A stretch of DNA of 51,464 bases, from the NCBI GenBank assembly GCA_949285905.1, contig CASDZV010000044.1, positions 1 to 51,464 of the forward strand, in the 5' to 3' direction. Source of the stretch: an uncultured Spirochaetales bacterium. Its GTDB lineage: Bacteria > Spirochaetota > Spirochaetia > Sphaerochaetales > Sphaerochaetaceae. Numbering within the stretch: the stretch's first letter is position 1; each line of letters begins with the position of its first letter. Positions 41,742-49,915 of this stretch are shown in pieces. The position numbers and the translations under genes are program-made. A model generated the notes under the pieces. That model had not been told where the DNA came from, did not search any database, and saw only the letters and a program-made list of their open reading frames with translations.

Positions 41742-42491
41742 AAAGTGCGAGGGACTTTCAAAGCCTGTTCTATATGCTATCTGGGCAATCTGCATCTCTG
41801 TATTCTCCAGAAGCCTGAGGCTCTCACGGAGCCTGTATGAGATGAGAAACTGCACAGGCGATGTTCCAAGCGACGACCTGAACACACGCAGGCATTCGCG
41901 CTCGGAAACGTGCCCTGATGCTGCGATATCGCCAAGAGTTATTGGCTCAGTGTAATGTTCCTTGATGAACGTCATCATCCTGAGCATTCGCTGGTTCCGA
42001 TATGCACCAGCTCTGATGCCTGCATTCTCATTCTCAAGAAGGACCGCGATGAGAATCTCTGTAAGAAGGTTTCTTGCCTCCAGCTCTGAGCAATATGCCC
42101 TCTCCGAAATAATCTCAAAAGCTCTATCTGCCTTTCCTGCTTCCATCTGAGAAAGCGATACAGGACCGGACAAAGAGAGAATAGGCTCAGAATACTTTCT
42201 GTAGATAATACTGTCCTCATCGCCCAGGAGAGCAGAGAGCGGGAATGAAAGACTGCGGACAACAGCATTTTTATCCGCAGCGGCTACAGATGAGATAGTA
42301 CGCGGCGGAATGAATGCCCCTTCGCCCTCACGGAGCGTGAAAACCTGGAAGCCATCTGCGGCCATCACACGGATTGAAGAGCGGAAAGATAAAAGGACCT
42401 CCACGGAATCAGAGAAATCCCAATGCTGGGCAGTACTCTCGCCCACCACGTATTCCCTTATAGCTATCTTCTGCGTTTTCATCACTGCCAT
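41679..42491 (-). CDS. AraC-family transcription regulator
   Basis: 270 residues. The N-terminal 130 look like a cupin-type sensor (FTLREGEGAFIPPRTISSV), and the C-terminus is the AraC domain with two helix-turn-helix units (LGDIAASGHVSERECLRVF and IAQIAYRTGFESPSHFSRSF). It is divergent from the MFS transporter, 134 bases away, which it may regulate. The start is either this ATG or one three codons later; neither has a clear Shine-Dalgarno. Confidence 0.85.
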   Translation of the reverse strand: MAVMKTQKIAIREYVVGESTAQHWDFSDSVEVLLSFRSSIRVMAADGFQVFTLREGEGAFIPPRTISSVAAADKNAVVRSLSFPLSALLGDEDSIIYRKYSEPILSLSGPVSLSQMEAGKADRAFEIISERAYCSELEARNLLTEILIAVLLENENAGIRAGAYRNQRMLRMMTFIKEHYTEPITLGDIAASGHVSERECLRVFRSSLGTSPVQFLISYRLRESLRLLENTEMQIAQIAYRTGFESPSHFSRSFRSCYGFSPSQWRRRFL

Positions 42492-42610
42492 ACTACTTCA
42501 TGTGGCGGCAAAAAGCAAAAAAACAGGCTTTATCTCGGTGAACAGAGCTATGGTTGTCGGTTTCCATCATTATTTTGTCCATTCATTGCTTTATCTCCTC
42601 ATCTGGCACA

Positions 42611-42619
42611 TGCTAAAGT
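42611..42619 (+). promoter_or_regulatory. Extended -10, candidate leaderless start of the MFS gene
   Basis: TGCTAAAGT ending six bases before the ATG at 42626; no Shine-Dalgarno. A weak TTATCT lies at the -35 distance. The remaining gap up to the AraC gene shows only a T-rich stretch. Confidence 0.45.
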
Positions 42620-42625
42620 CTGGAT

Positions 42626-43807
42626 ATGTTCTCATTCATGTTGCTGGTCATCATCTATCTTGCATTCATTTCTCTAGGTCTTCCTGATTCGATGCTGGGA
42701 GCTGCATGGCCGATGATGTACTCCGATCTAGGAGTTCCTGTATCATATGCAGGCTTCATCTCCATGACAGTCTGCCTAGGTACTACAGTTTCCAGTCTTG
42801 TGTATGCAAAAGTGAACTCACGGCTCTCAACATGGATCATCACCGCATCATCGTGTGCATGTACTGCCATTGCACTTATTTCATATGCATTCATTCACAG
42901 TTTTCCGGTATTTATTATCTCTGCTTTGCTGCTTGGCATTGGTGCAGGCGCGGTAGATGCCGGACTGAACAACTATGTGGCGCTGCATTACAAAGCAAGG
43001 GCAATGAATTTTCTTCATGCATTCTGGGGCATAGGCACATTAGTCGGCCCTTTCATGCTCTCATACTTCTTCGCCAACGGTCTGTCCTGGAGGAGTGGGT
43101 ACATGACCATCGGAAGCACCCAGAGTGTCATCTGCTGCATCATTTTATTGTCATATCCTCTATGGAAGAAAGCGGGAGAAAGCACAATCACTGAAAGTGG
43201 CGATAAGCCTCAGATAAAGAATGAGAAGTCATCGCTCAGGGATGCAATACATCAGAAAGGTGCTGTTGCCGCGATGCTTGGTTTCTTCACATATTGCTCT
43301 ATGGAGCAGACATCGATACTGTGGGCTTCCACATTCCTTGTCAGTACCAGAGACTTCAGTGAGAGTTCAGCCGCAGCTGCAGCAGGCCTTCTTTTCTGGG
43401 GCATCACAGCAGGACGCATCATTTCAGGCCTCATCAGCTCAAAAGTGAATGGCCGCACTATGATAAGATCCGGGCAGTGCATGACACTTCTGGGCATTCT
43501 TTTTATTGCTGTGGCACCAGCGCGCTTCGCAGGTTTTGCATTCTTCTTCCTAGGAATCGGGTTCGGTCCTGTTTACCCGACAATGCTGCATCAGACTCCG
43601 GAGTACTTCGGTATCAGCCATAGTGCAAGAATCATGGGGCTGGAGATGAGCTCTGCATACATCGGAAGCGCAGCAATGCCGTTTCTATTCGGGCTCATTG
43701 GCAGAAATATCTCAATGAATCTCTTTATCCCGTATATACTTATCATTCTTGCAGCGAATATTGCGGCCATAGAGACAAAAATGCTGAGAGCGAAGAGAAA
43801 AATATAG
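42626..43807 (+). CDS. Major facilitator superfamily transporter
   Basis: 393 residues with about twelve hydrophobic segments. The first helix MFSFMLLVIIYLAFISLGLP, the motif GIGAGAVDAGLNNYVALHY and the second-half GFFTYCSMEQTSILWAS resemble the FucP/YbjJ-like group of sugar and small-molecule transporters. The substrate is unknown. It is divergent from an AraC regulator that may sense the same compound. It has a convergent neighbour 22 bases beyond its stop. Confidence 0.85.
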   Translation: MFSFMLLVIIYLAFISLGLPDSMLGAAWPMMYSDLGVPVSYAGFISMTVCLGTTVSSLVYAKVNSRLSTWIITASSCACTAIALISYAFIHSFPVFIISALLLGIGAGAVDAGLNNYVALHYKARAMNFLHAFWGIGTLVGPFMLSYFFANGLSWRSGYMTIGSTQSVICCIILLSYPLWKKAGESTITESGDKPQIKNEKSSLRDAIHQKGAVAAMLGFFTYCSMEQTSILWASTFLVSTRDFSESSAAAAAGLLFWGITAGRIISGLISSKVNGRTMIRSGQCMTLLGILFIAVAPARFAGFAFFFLGIGFGPVYPTMLHQTPEYFGISHSARIMGLEMSSAYIGSAAMPFLFGLIGRNISMNLFIPYILIILAANIAAIETKMLRAKRKI

Positions 43808-43829
43808 GCGCTCTTCCGAACGCCCTCAA

Positions 43830-45500
43830 TCAGTTGTTATCATCGCTTTCGCGGATCTCTGTATTCTTCAGCCAACCAACATCCGCAGTATCGCGATTCT
43901 TTGTGACCATGAAAGAATCATATCCATACGGCTTTGGTGCACTTCGCCTTCGCCTCTCTCCACCAAATGGGCGCCTGTCCTCACCGCTTTCAGAGTAGCG
44001 AGGCTCTCTCCTGTCCCTTCTGTCCCTCTCTCCGCGGTACATTCTGCCTGTGTCGTTGTCCCAATCGCGGTCGCGACGTGAATATGAAGCGCGGGAATCT
44101 GAACGGCGGCCCGGCCAATCCTCGCGCTGTCTGTAACTTTCCTTGCGGCCATAAGGACTATCTGCATAGTCTCTCTCATAACGAGGACGGTCACGATAAG
44201 AATCGCGTCTCTCGCGGTAATCATCGCGGTAGCGTGGCCTGTCATCATAATCGCGGTCCCTATAGCGTGGTGCGCGGTCATAATCATCATCACGCCGTCT
44301 AGGTCTGTCATAGGAGCGGGATGAATAGCGGTCACGGCGATCATCTCTTCTGTCGCGGTCCCTTCTCGGATACGATCCCTGGCGATTCATGCCATAAGAG
44401 CGTCTGTCATCTCTTTCCCGTCTTTCTCTTCTCTCTTCTCTCTCGCGAGGCTCTCTCTCCTCGTTTTCCGCTGCCGTATCAAAAGACAGCCTCTCTGCTT
44501 TCTCTTCGTCCATTTCTCTTCTCTTCTTTCCGGCGTGCTGTTTTCCGATTTCCTTCATCTCCGCCGTCTTCTTAAGTACCCATACCCTGAGCCCGCTCCG
44601 TTTAGATGAAAAACCCTGGGCCCGGACATCTCCTGTTATCTCAACCGTTTTCCAATATGGTTTCAGCAGCGTCTTCGCAAAGCTGAATGTCGACAAGTTC
44701 TCAGAGAATACCACAACACCGCCAGAGGAGAGAATCCTGCTGATGAGAAAGAGGTATTCCAGATAATCCTTCTGCACATCGAAGTTCTCTGCCTTGTGGG
44801 AATTCGAGAATACAGGAGGATCGAATATGACTATATCATAATATTCAGAGCGCTCCCACGCCTCTTTAAGATAAGCAGCAGCATCCGAAGCCACTGTCCT
44901 GTACTTGCCTTCATCCAGGAAACCATTCTTGTGCAGGTTGCGTTCACACCATGCTGTATAGACATTTGAGAGATCCACAGATACAACGCTCTCAGCTCCG
45001 CCAGATGCTGCATAGACAGAGAATGCACCTGTATATGAGAACAGATTCAGGACGCGCATTGAGTGGGATATCGAACGCACATAATTCCTGGTATTAGCCT
45101 GATCCAGGAAAAGCCCTGTATCGACATAGCTCTTGAGCTCTGTCTCAAATACCAATCCATTCTCCATGACATCAAGGCGGAGCGACTCATCTTCCTTCTC
45201 ATGCTGCTCTCTGCCCTCACGCTTCTTGCGGCTTTTCCAGATAATCCTGTCGTGCTCGACATACATATAGCGGACAATGAGGTCGATGGCCACAGTCTTG
45301 TCATCATCAGACATTCCCCCGTCGGAGTAATCAACAACAAGCGCGTAAGAGCCATAGAGGTCTACAGTCAATGGAAATGCTGGAAGATTCCTGTCATAAA
45401 CCCTGACAACCGTGGACTCTGTATTCTGCATCCACCTGTGCCCTTCAAGGGCACCGTGCTTCAGGAGTTTTGAGAAATCCTTCTTTTCGAACTCTTGCAT
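43830..45500 (-). CDS. Stand-alone RlmK-type 23S rRNA methyltransferase with a long Arg/Asp/Tyr-rich tail
   Basis: 556 residues. Residues 1-311 match the RlmK half of RlmKL: FSKLLKHGALEGHRWM, DTGLFLDQANTRNYV, SAM motif LNLFSYTGAFSVYAASGGA, and catalytic-region FDPPVFSNSHKAENFDVQKD. RlmK makes m7G2069 in 23S rRNA, so this may do the same without the RlmL half. Residues 312 to about 520 are low-complexity; by hand count 351-500 has 53 Arg, 30 Asp and 16 Tyr. The tail resembles RD/RGG-like RNA-binding regions and ends in a non-repetitive APKPYGYDSFMVTKNRD segment. No Shine-Dalgarno is evident. It follows the YjcQ-like gene by 42 bases. Confidence 0.82.
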   Translation of the reverse strand: MQEFEKKDFSKLLKHGALEGHRWMQNTESTVVRVYDRNLPAFPLTVDLYGSYALVVDYSDGGMSDDDKTVAIDLIVRYMYVEHDRIIWKSRKKREGREQHEKEDESLRLDVMENGLVFETELKSYVDTGLFLDQANTRNYVRSISHSMRVLNLFSYTGAFSVYAASGGAESVVSVDLSNVYTAWCERNLHKNGFLDEGKYRTVASDAAAYLKEAWERSEYYDIVIFDPPVFSNSHKAENFDVQKDYLEYLFLISRILSSGGVVVFSENLSTFSFAKTLLKPYWKTVEITGDVRAQGFSSKRSGLRVWVLKKTAEMKEIGKQHAGKKRREMDEEKAERLSFDTAAENEEREPREREERRERRERDDRRSYGMNRQGSYPRRDRDRRDDRRDRYSSRSYDRPRRRDDDYDRAPRYRDRDYDDRPRYRDDYRERRDSYRDRPRYERDYADSPYGRKESYRQREDWPGRRSDSRASYSRRDRDWDNDTGRMYRGERDRRDRREPRYSESGEDRRPFGGERRRRSAPKPYGYDSFMVTKNRDTADVGWLKNTEIRESDDNN

Positions 45501-45542
45501 AGCGGGGTAATCTTATCGCAAGGATTGGGAAATGACCAGTCG

Positions 45543-45779
45543 TCAGAACCATTTTCTCTTCGCGGCTTCTATGCCCTTTTCCGTGATACGGGCAGATGAC
45601 AGAAGCCCTGCGATGCTCTCTCTGTCGCAGAAAGAGATATACACACCTTCGATATAGCCTTTCTCATCAGCTTCGGAGACAAGCGCGACGAACTCTTCCT
45701 TTCCGAGCTTCAGATCATCAGCTTCAGGAACACGGCCTTTCATAAGCATTCTGAGCATTTTCTGCATTGCATTTCCCAT
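45543..45779 (-). CDS. YjcQ-like winged-helix small protein
   Basis: 78 residues. LGKEEFVALVSEADEKGYIEGVYIS followed by SARITEKGIEAAKR matches the helix-wing layout of YjcQ-type proteins (ITxKGxxYL ending). I chose the ATG giving MGNAMQKMLR: GGAGG lies 12 bases upstream, and alternatively TATGAT ends six bases before it. A longer reading would run through the promoter region shared with cysE. Function unknown; possibly DNA-binding. Confidence 0.55.
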   Translation of the reverse strand: MGNAMQKMLRMLMKGRVPEADDLKLGKEEFVALVSEADEKGYIEGVYISFCDRESIAGLLSSARITEKGIEAAKRKWF

Positions 45780-45797
45780 ATTCCCATCATACCTCCG

Positions 45798-45826
45798 TTG
45801 CAAGGAAAAAATAAGCATCTCATAAT
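45798..45826 (+). promoter_or_regulatory. Promoter of cysE, candidate leaderless start
   Basis: TTGCAA, exactly 17 bases, CATAAT, then six bases to the ATG at 45833. There is no Shine-Dalgarno, and the predicted +1 is the A of the ATG. Confidence 0.6.
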
Positions 45827-45832
45827 CATGGT

Positions 45833-46720
45833 ATGTACGATCCAAGCAGATTCATTGATCCATATCTCGATTCATTCAGCCGCACAAGACGCGAAAGCTA
45901 TTCCGGAAGGAATAATCCTCTGCCAAGAATGGACGATATCAGGACACTGGAAGAGATGCTCATGCAGCTCTTCTTCCCCGGCCATCAGGGTGACAACCCG
46001 AAAACACTAAAAAAGGTTGTCCAGTACCTGATGGAGAACACTATGCATCTGATGTATGACTCCATAAGCCTTGCCCTGCAGTATGAATATCCTGACATGA
46101 GGGAGACAGAATGCAGTGATAAAGCCACATCATACTCAGATAAAATCGGTGAAGCGCTCCCCCAGATACGCAGAATTCTCAAAACCGATGCCGAAGCCGG
46201 CTATGAGGGAGACCCTGCAGCACTCTCAGTGCATGAAGTCATTCTCTGCTACCCTTATATGAAAGCGATGGCTGTCCACCGTGTTGCCCATCTCATGCAC
46301 ATGCTCCGCATTCCTCTTCTACCCAGAATGATGAGCGAGGCAGTTCATGCTGAAACCGGGATTGATATCCATCCTGGAGCAAAAATCGGGGAAGGTTTCT
46401 TCATCGACCATGGAACAGGTGTCTCTATTGGAGAGACAACTGTCATAGGAAATAATGTGAAGCTGTACCATGGTGTGACGCTCGGCGCGCTTTCAGTGGA
46501 AAACCATGGTAAGACAATACAGGGAAAGAAACGCCATCCCACAATTGAAGACGGTGTCTGGATTTATGCCAATGCCACAATTCTTGGGAATGTGACTATC
46601 GGAAAGGAAAGCACAATATACTCCGGTACCATGATAACCCAGGACATCCCCCCCTACTCTGTAGTCAGAACATCCAACACAGACATCACTGTGGAAGAGG
46701 GCAAGCGACGGTCAGAGTGA
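45833..46720 (+). CDS. cysE: Serine O-acetyltransferase
   Basis: 295 residues, the longer EpsC-like form. A helical N-terminal domain (1-150) is followed by AVHRVAHLMH and the left-handed beta-helix: IHPGAKIGEGFFIDHGTGV, IGETTVIGNNVKLYHGVTLG and the catalytic-site GKKRHPTIEDGVWIYANATI. It makes O-acetylserine for cysteine synthesis in the cytoplasm. The 3' end overlaps convergent mtaB by 35 bases. Confidence 0.9.
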   Translation: MYDPSRFIDPYLDSFSRTRRESYSGRNNPLPRMDDIRTLEEMLMQLFFPGHQGDNPKTLKKVVQYLMENTMHLMYDSISLALQYEYPDMRETECSDKATSYSDKIGEALPQIRRILKTDAEAGYEGDPAALSVHEVILCYPYMKAMAVHRVAHLMHMLRIPLLPRMMSEAVHAETGIDIHPGAKIGEGFFIDHGTGVSIGETTVIGNNVKLYHGVTLGALSVENHGKTIQGKKRHPTIEDGVWIYANATILGNVTIGKESTIYSGTMITQDIPPYSVVRTSNTDITVEEGKRRSE

Positions 46721-47978
46721 TGGGATCGGCAGAAGTTATCACACCATCGTAAATCAATCCCGGCACGGGTTTCCTGCCATCAGGAAGAACAATCCGTGCC
46801 TTGAGATAATTGCCAGTTGTTCCTGTATCATCCTTCTCTGCAAGAATTTCAGCGTGTTTTCCTATCTGACGCTCAATGTAATGCCTGCTCTGTTTCTCTG
46901 AAAGCTCTCTCAGCTTCTCAGCGCGCTCATCCCTGACGCGCTCCTCCGGTCTGTTTTTTGCACCCCAGAGCGGTGTGCCAGGACGGGGAGAATACGGGAA
47001 GACATGCATGGCTGCAAAATCATTGGAAGAAAGAAAATCATATGTCTCCCTGAATTCCTCTTCCCCCTCTCCCGGCAATCCTGCGATGACATCGCATGCG
47101 ATGAAAGGATCGCTCTTTGCTTCCCGCATCTTTGAGATGATGTATTCAACATGCTTTATCGAATAACGCCTGGAAGCAATTGCGAGGACTTTATCCGATG
47201 CAGACTGGATGGGAACATGGAAATGCGGCTGCATCCTTTTGTCATGAAGAGTATCGAGCAGCCTGTCATCCACATGATCTGGTTCCATTGATGACAAGCG
47301 TATCCTCATACCGCTTCCAAGATTCGCGAGAAGCTTCTCAACAAGACCTCCCAACCCTTCCCCCTCGTGGTCGTACATTGTGAGATTGACACCGGTGAGC
47401 ATAATCTCATGAAAGCCTTCCGCCTCAAGCTTGAGCGCACGTCTCACAACTTCTTCAGAGGGAAGAAACACAGAAGGCCCACGTGCGATTGTCGTACGGC
47501 AGTATCCACAATGGTTATCACAGCCATCCTGTACTTTCAGGTATGAACGCGAATGATACTGGAATGAAGAGGCATCGAATGCAAAAGGATCTGATGATCT
47601 GAACGTGAATGAGACAATCGCCTCATGAAGCGACAATCCTGAATGAAGAGAAGAGGCAATATGATCACCAAGCATCAGCAGTGATGCCTTCTCTTTCAGC
47701 GAGAAGACTGTCACACGCTCAGAAAGCGCTTTCACTTCCCCTGGGTTCACTGCCGCATAACATCCTGTGACTATGACCTCTGCATGATGAGCAAAAAGGC
47801 GTATCATGCGCCGTGCCTTCTGCTCTGCCTTCTGTGTGACAGTACATGAGTTGACTATCACGAGATCAGCACATTCAGGCTTTGTCACAATAAAGCCGTT
47901 CTTCGCAAAGCTGTCGGCAATAGCTTCGCTCTCAGCCTGATTCAGACGGCAGCCAAGGGTATAGATGGAAACATTCAC
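46686..47978 (-). CDS. mtaB: tRNA t6A37 methylthiotransferase (MtaB-type radical SAM)
   Basis: 430 residues. The N-terminal MTTase domain has three cysteines (LGCRLNQ, NSCTVT, GCYA) for one iron-sulfur cluster; the radical SAM motif DGCDNHCGYC (CxxxCxxC) binds the second. LTGVNLTMY, MRIRLSSMEP and HVPIQSASDKVL are typical of MtaB rather than MiaB. A TRAM-like C-terminal domain starts near 365. It modifies A37 of ANN-decoding tRNAs, which would include the tRNA-Thr here. The ATG overlaps the tyrA stop. Confidence 0.9.
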   Translation of the reverse strand: MNVSIYTLGCRLNQAESEAIADSFAKNGFIVTKPECADLVIVNSCTVTQKAEQKARRMIRLFAHHAEVIVTGCYAAVNPGEVKALSERVTVFSLKEKASLLMLGDHIASSLHSGLSLHEAIVSFTFRSSDPFAFDASSFQYHSRSYLKVQDGCDNHCGYCRTTIARGPSVFLPSEEVVRRALKLEAEGFHEIMLTGVNLTMYDHEGEGLGGLVEKLLANLGSGMRIRLSSMEPDHVDDRLLDTLHDKRMQPHFHVPIQSASDKVLAIASRRYSIKHVEYIISKMREAKSDPFIACDVIAGLPGEGEEEFRETYDFLSSNDFAAMHVFPYSPRPGTPLWGAKNRPEERVRDERAEKLRELSEKQSRHYIERQIGKHAEILAEKDDTGTTGNYLKARIVLPDGRKPVPGLIYDGVITSADPITLTVACPLPQ

Positions 47979-48706
47979 CCCTCTTCCCTCCTCAGTGCAT
48001 TCAGGACCTTCTCAATTGCCACCTGCAGCGAGAGCCTCATTTCTTTAGCATAAGGATTGTAGCGCTGAAGGTCATAGAAAAGCTGTATAGGGTCATTGCA
48101 TGTCTGCTCGACAATTGTCATCAGGTTTCTATATCCCTGGGTAGCAATGGGCGTAGGCTTCATACCCATCTGGCTGAGCGTACGTCCGACAAAGTGGGTG
48201 ACACCCTGTGAATATGCAGCTTCCTCATCATGCTCTTCTGCACTCATTTCAAGCACATCCAGTCCCATGGACTTGAAAAAGGCGCGCATCTCATCATATT
48301 TCTCGTCAGGTGCTGTTACAGGGCACATGACAAGAGGAAGTCCCTCAATACCATTACGTCCTGAGTCAGGACCGAACATCGGATGAGTTGCAATGATTGT
48401 CCTGTCTGCTGGGATATATTTCTTCATCCACATAGATGGCAGAATCTTCACAGAACATGTATCCATAACGACAGTGTCCTTGCCAATCTGGCTTCCTACT
48501 CTTTCCAGAACACTCTCGAATGCAGAGATTGTCACAGAGAAAAAGAGATAAGGCGCATTCAGCACCTCACTCTCATCAGCTCTCCTGACACCATCAGGAA
48601 CCTCGTGCTCAGAACGTGAATATGCGATGACCTCACACCCCGCTTTATATAGACACTCAGCCCAGAACGATCCGAATCGTCCAAGCCCGTAAACTGCTGC
48701 TTTCAT
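47975..48706 (-). CDS. tyrA: Prephenate/arogenate dehydrogenase
   Basis: 243 residues from the ATG giving MKAAVYGLGRFGSFWAE, a Rossmann GxGxxG start. VVMDTCSVKILPSMWM, THPMFGPDSG and QGVTHFVGRTL fit the TyrA family, with the histidine needed for catalysis. It is short and lacks ACT or chorismate-mutase fusions; AroH supplies the mutase activity separately. A reading to 48805 is unsupported. No Shine-Dalgarno is present; TATTCT ends six bases before the ATG. Confidence 0.88.
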   Translation of the reverse strand: MKAAVYGLGRFGSFWAECLYKAGCEVIAYSRSEHEVPDGVRRADESEVLNAPYLFFSVTISAFESVLERVGSQIGKDTVVMDTCSVKILPSMWMKKYIPADRTIIATHPMFGPDSGRNGIEGLPLVMCPVTAPDEKYDEMRAFFKSMGLDVLEMSAEEHDEEAAYSQGVTHFVGRTLSQMGMKPTPIATQGYRNLMTIVEQTCNDPIQLFYDLQRYNPYAKEMRLSLQVAIEKVLNALRREEG

Positions 48707-48728
48707 ACAAGAAGAATACCCGGCTCTC

Positions 48729-49826
48729 TCAGAAAAGAGAAGGCAGAACAGAGAGAATATCATCTCTGCCTTCACCGCGGAGGAATATCTCACCGACACT
48801 TCCACGCTCTACAATAACCTTCTCCAGCTTCTTTGCACCATACAGGGCATGTACCGCGATATCCGTAACTGATGAAGGAATGACAAGTGTTGTTATTTCG
48901 CTGCCTTCGAATGCGCTGTTCCCGATATGAACTACACCGGGTGAGACAATAAGCGTCTTCACTCTGGAATATCTGAATGCATTGTCGCCTATCCCGTCAG
49001 TTCCAGAAGCAGTCATGTAGACACCATCAGGACACTTGCCAGGATACGCAAGAAGAGAGCGTTTCCAGGAATAAAGCGCTGTCCCGACAACCCTGTAACT
49101 CTGAGAAGCGGAATCAACATCCACAGAAACGAGCGTGGAAAGAGCATTCTCAAGTCCTTTTCTGAGCGAGGATGGCACGAAAAGCTTTTCAAGCTGAGGT
49201 GGGAAGAACGGCTCAGAACTCGTGCAGATTTCCTCGACACCTTCTGGTATCGCATACGTACGTCCTTCTCTCTTCGGGGGATAGAAAAGAAGCTTTTTCC
49301 TGTTGATGAGGACACCATCGTGATCGGAAGTGTCGCCTTCAGCTTCAAAGCTCTCCAGACACGGACACTCTGAAGGAAGCGGCTGAAATTCCTCCAGCTT
49401 TGACGAATATGCAAAATGTCTTATCACAGTCTTGCATGAGAATGCGCTTCTGGCGACACGGCCAAGCTTCTTCGGAGCTGTATATGTCTCATCGTTCTTC
49501 TTCGGAGGATAGAAAAGAAGGCTGTAGAAAGAACTGTCATACAGAACACCATCTGCTGACGAGAAAAAGGCGGAGCGTTTATCAACGTCAATACTTTCAA
49601 TGTTCTTCAGCGAAGGGTACAGAGATTCATCAATCTGGCTTACTGTATCCGGAATTGATAATCTTCTCACATGATTGCCCTTTTTTAGAAGCGTCGCTTC
49701 AACTGCCACTGTTCTGTATTTGCCTAGGACCGGAGGAATGACAAGGTCTTCATCATCACCTTTGTACTGCACGACTGAGCAGCTGTCCTTTCCCAGCTTC
49801 CTGATTTCGAAATCTTCTATGCGCAT
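48729..49826 (-). CDS. BspA-type leucine-rich-repeat protein without signal peptide
   Basis: 365 residues. At least five repeats of the LRR_5 type are visible (VRRLSIPDTVSQIDESLYPS, TYAIPEGVEEICTSS, KTLIVSPGVVHIGNSAF, TTLVIPSSVTDIAVHAL), each with IP or VP and I-x-x-x-AF-like endings. Two copies of LLFYPPKK/R-type segments lie between. Such proteins are common surface adhesins in spirochaetes and oral bacteria, but here the N-terminus (MRIEDFEIRKLG) has no signal peptide, so it may be cytoplasmic. I prefer this ATG because the extended -10 TGCTATCAT ends seven bases before it. Confidence 0.75.
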   Translation of the reverse strand: MRIEDFEIRKLGKDSCSVVQYKGDDEDLVIPPVLGKYRTVAVEATLLKKGNHVRRLSIPDTVSQIDESLYPSLKNIESIDVDKRSAFFSSADGVLYDSSFYSLLFYPPKKNDETYTAPKKLGRVARSAFSCKTVIRHFAYSSKLEEFQPLPSECPCLESFEAEGDTSDHDGVLINRKKLLFYPPKREGRTYAIPEGVEEICTSSEPFFPPQLEKLFVPSSLRKGLENALSTLVSVDVDSASQSYRVVGTALYSWKRSLLAYPGKCPDGVYMTASGTDGIGDNAFRYSRVKTLIVSPGVVHIGNSAFEGSEITTLVIPSSVTDIAVHALYGAKKLEKVIVERGSVGEIFLRGEGRDDILSVLPSLF

Positions 49827-49833
49827 AGCGCGT

Positions 49834-49842
49834 ATGATAGCA
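49834..49842 (-). promoter_or_regulatory. Extended -10, candidate leaderless start of the LRR gene
   Basis: TGCTATCAT on the minus strand, seven bases before the ATG at 49826. No Shine-Dalgarno is present. It is divergent from the pta promoter. Confidence 0.45.
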
Positions 49843-49851
49843 CAACTGCCC

Positions 49852-49899
49852 TTCACTCATCTCCTGTTTGGAGGTACAATTTGCATGGATTCAATCCAT
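49852..49899 (+). promoter_or_regulatory. Promoter and start-site palindrome of pta
   Basis: TTCACT, 17 bases, TACAAT predicts a start near 49887. Over that start lies ATGGATT-C-AATCCAT (49885-49899), a perfect 7-1-7 inverted repeat, followed by the AAAGGAG ribosome binding site. Its position fits a repressor operator or a short 5' hairpin stabilising the mRNA. Confidence 0.55.
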
Positions 49900-49915
49900 C
49901 CTAAAGGAGAAAGTT

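Noticed and set aside
42310..42687. Plus-strand frame of 125 codons across the AraC-MFS gap
   Set aside because: It overlaps the AraC gene antisense and the MFS start, with no domain and no ribosome binding site.
43868..44344. Alternative frame in the Arg-rich tail region
   Set aside because: It is a shadow of the repetitive RlmK tail in another frame (Ile/Met/Ala-rich), with no ribosome binding site.
43900..44520. DNA-level tandem repeat or CRISPR-like array
   Set aside because: The region is repetitive because codons for Arg-Asp-Tyr recur, but there are no constant repeats with regular unique spacers.
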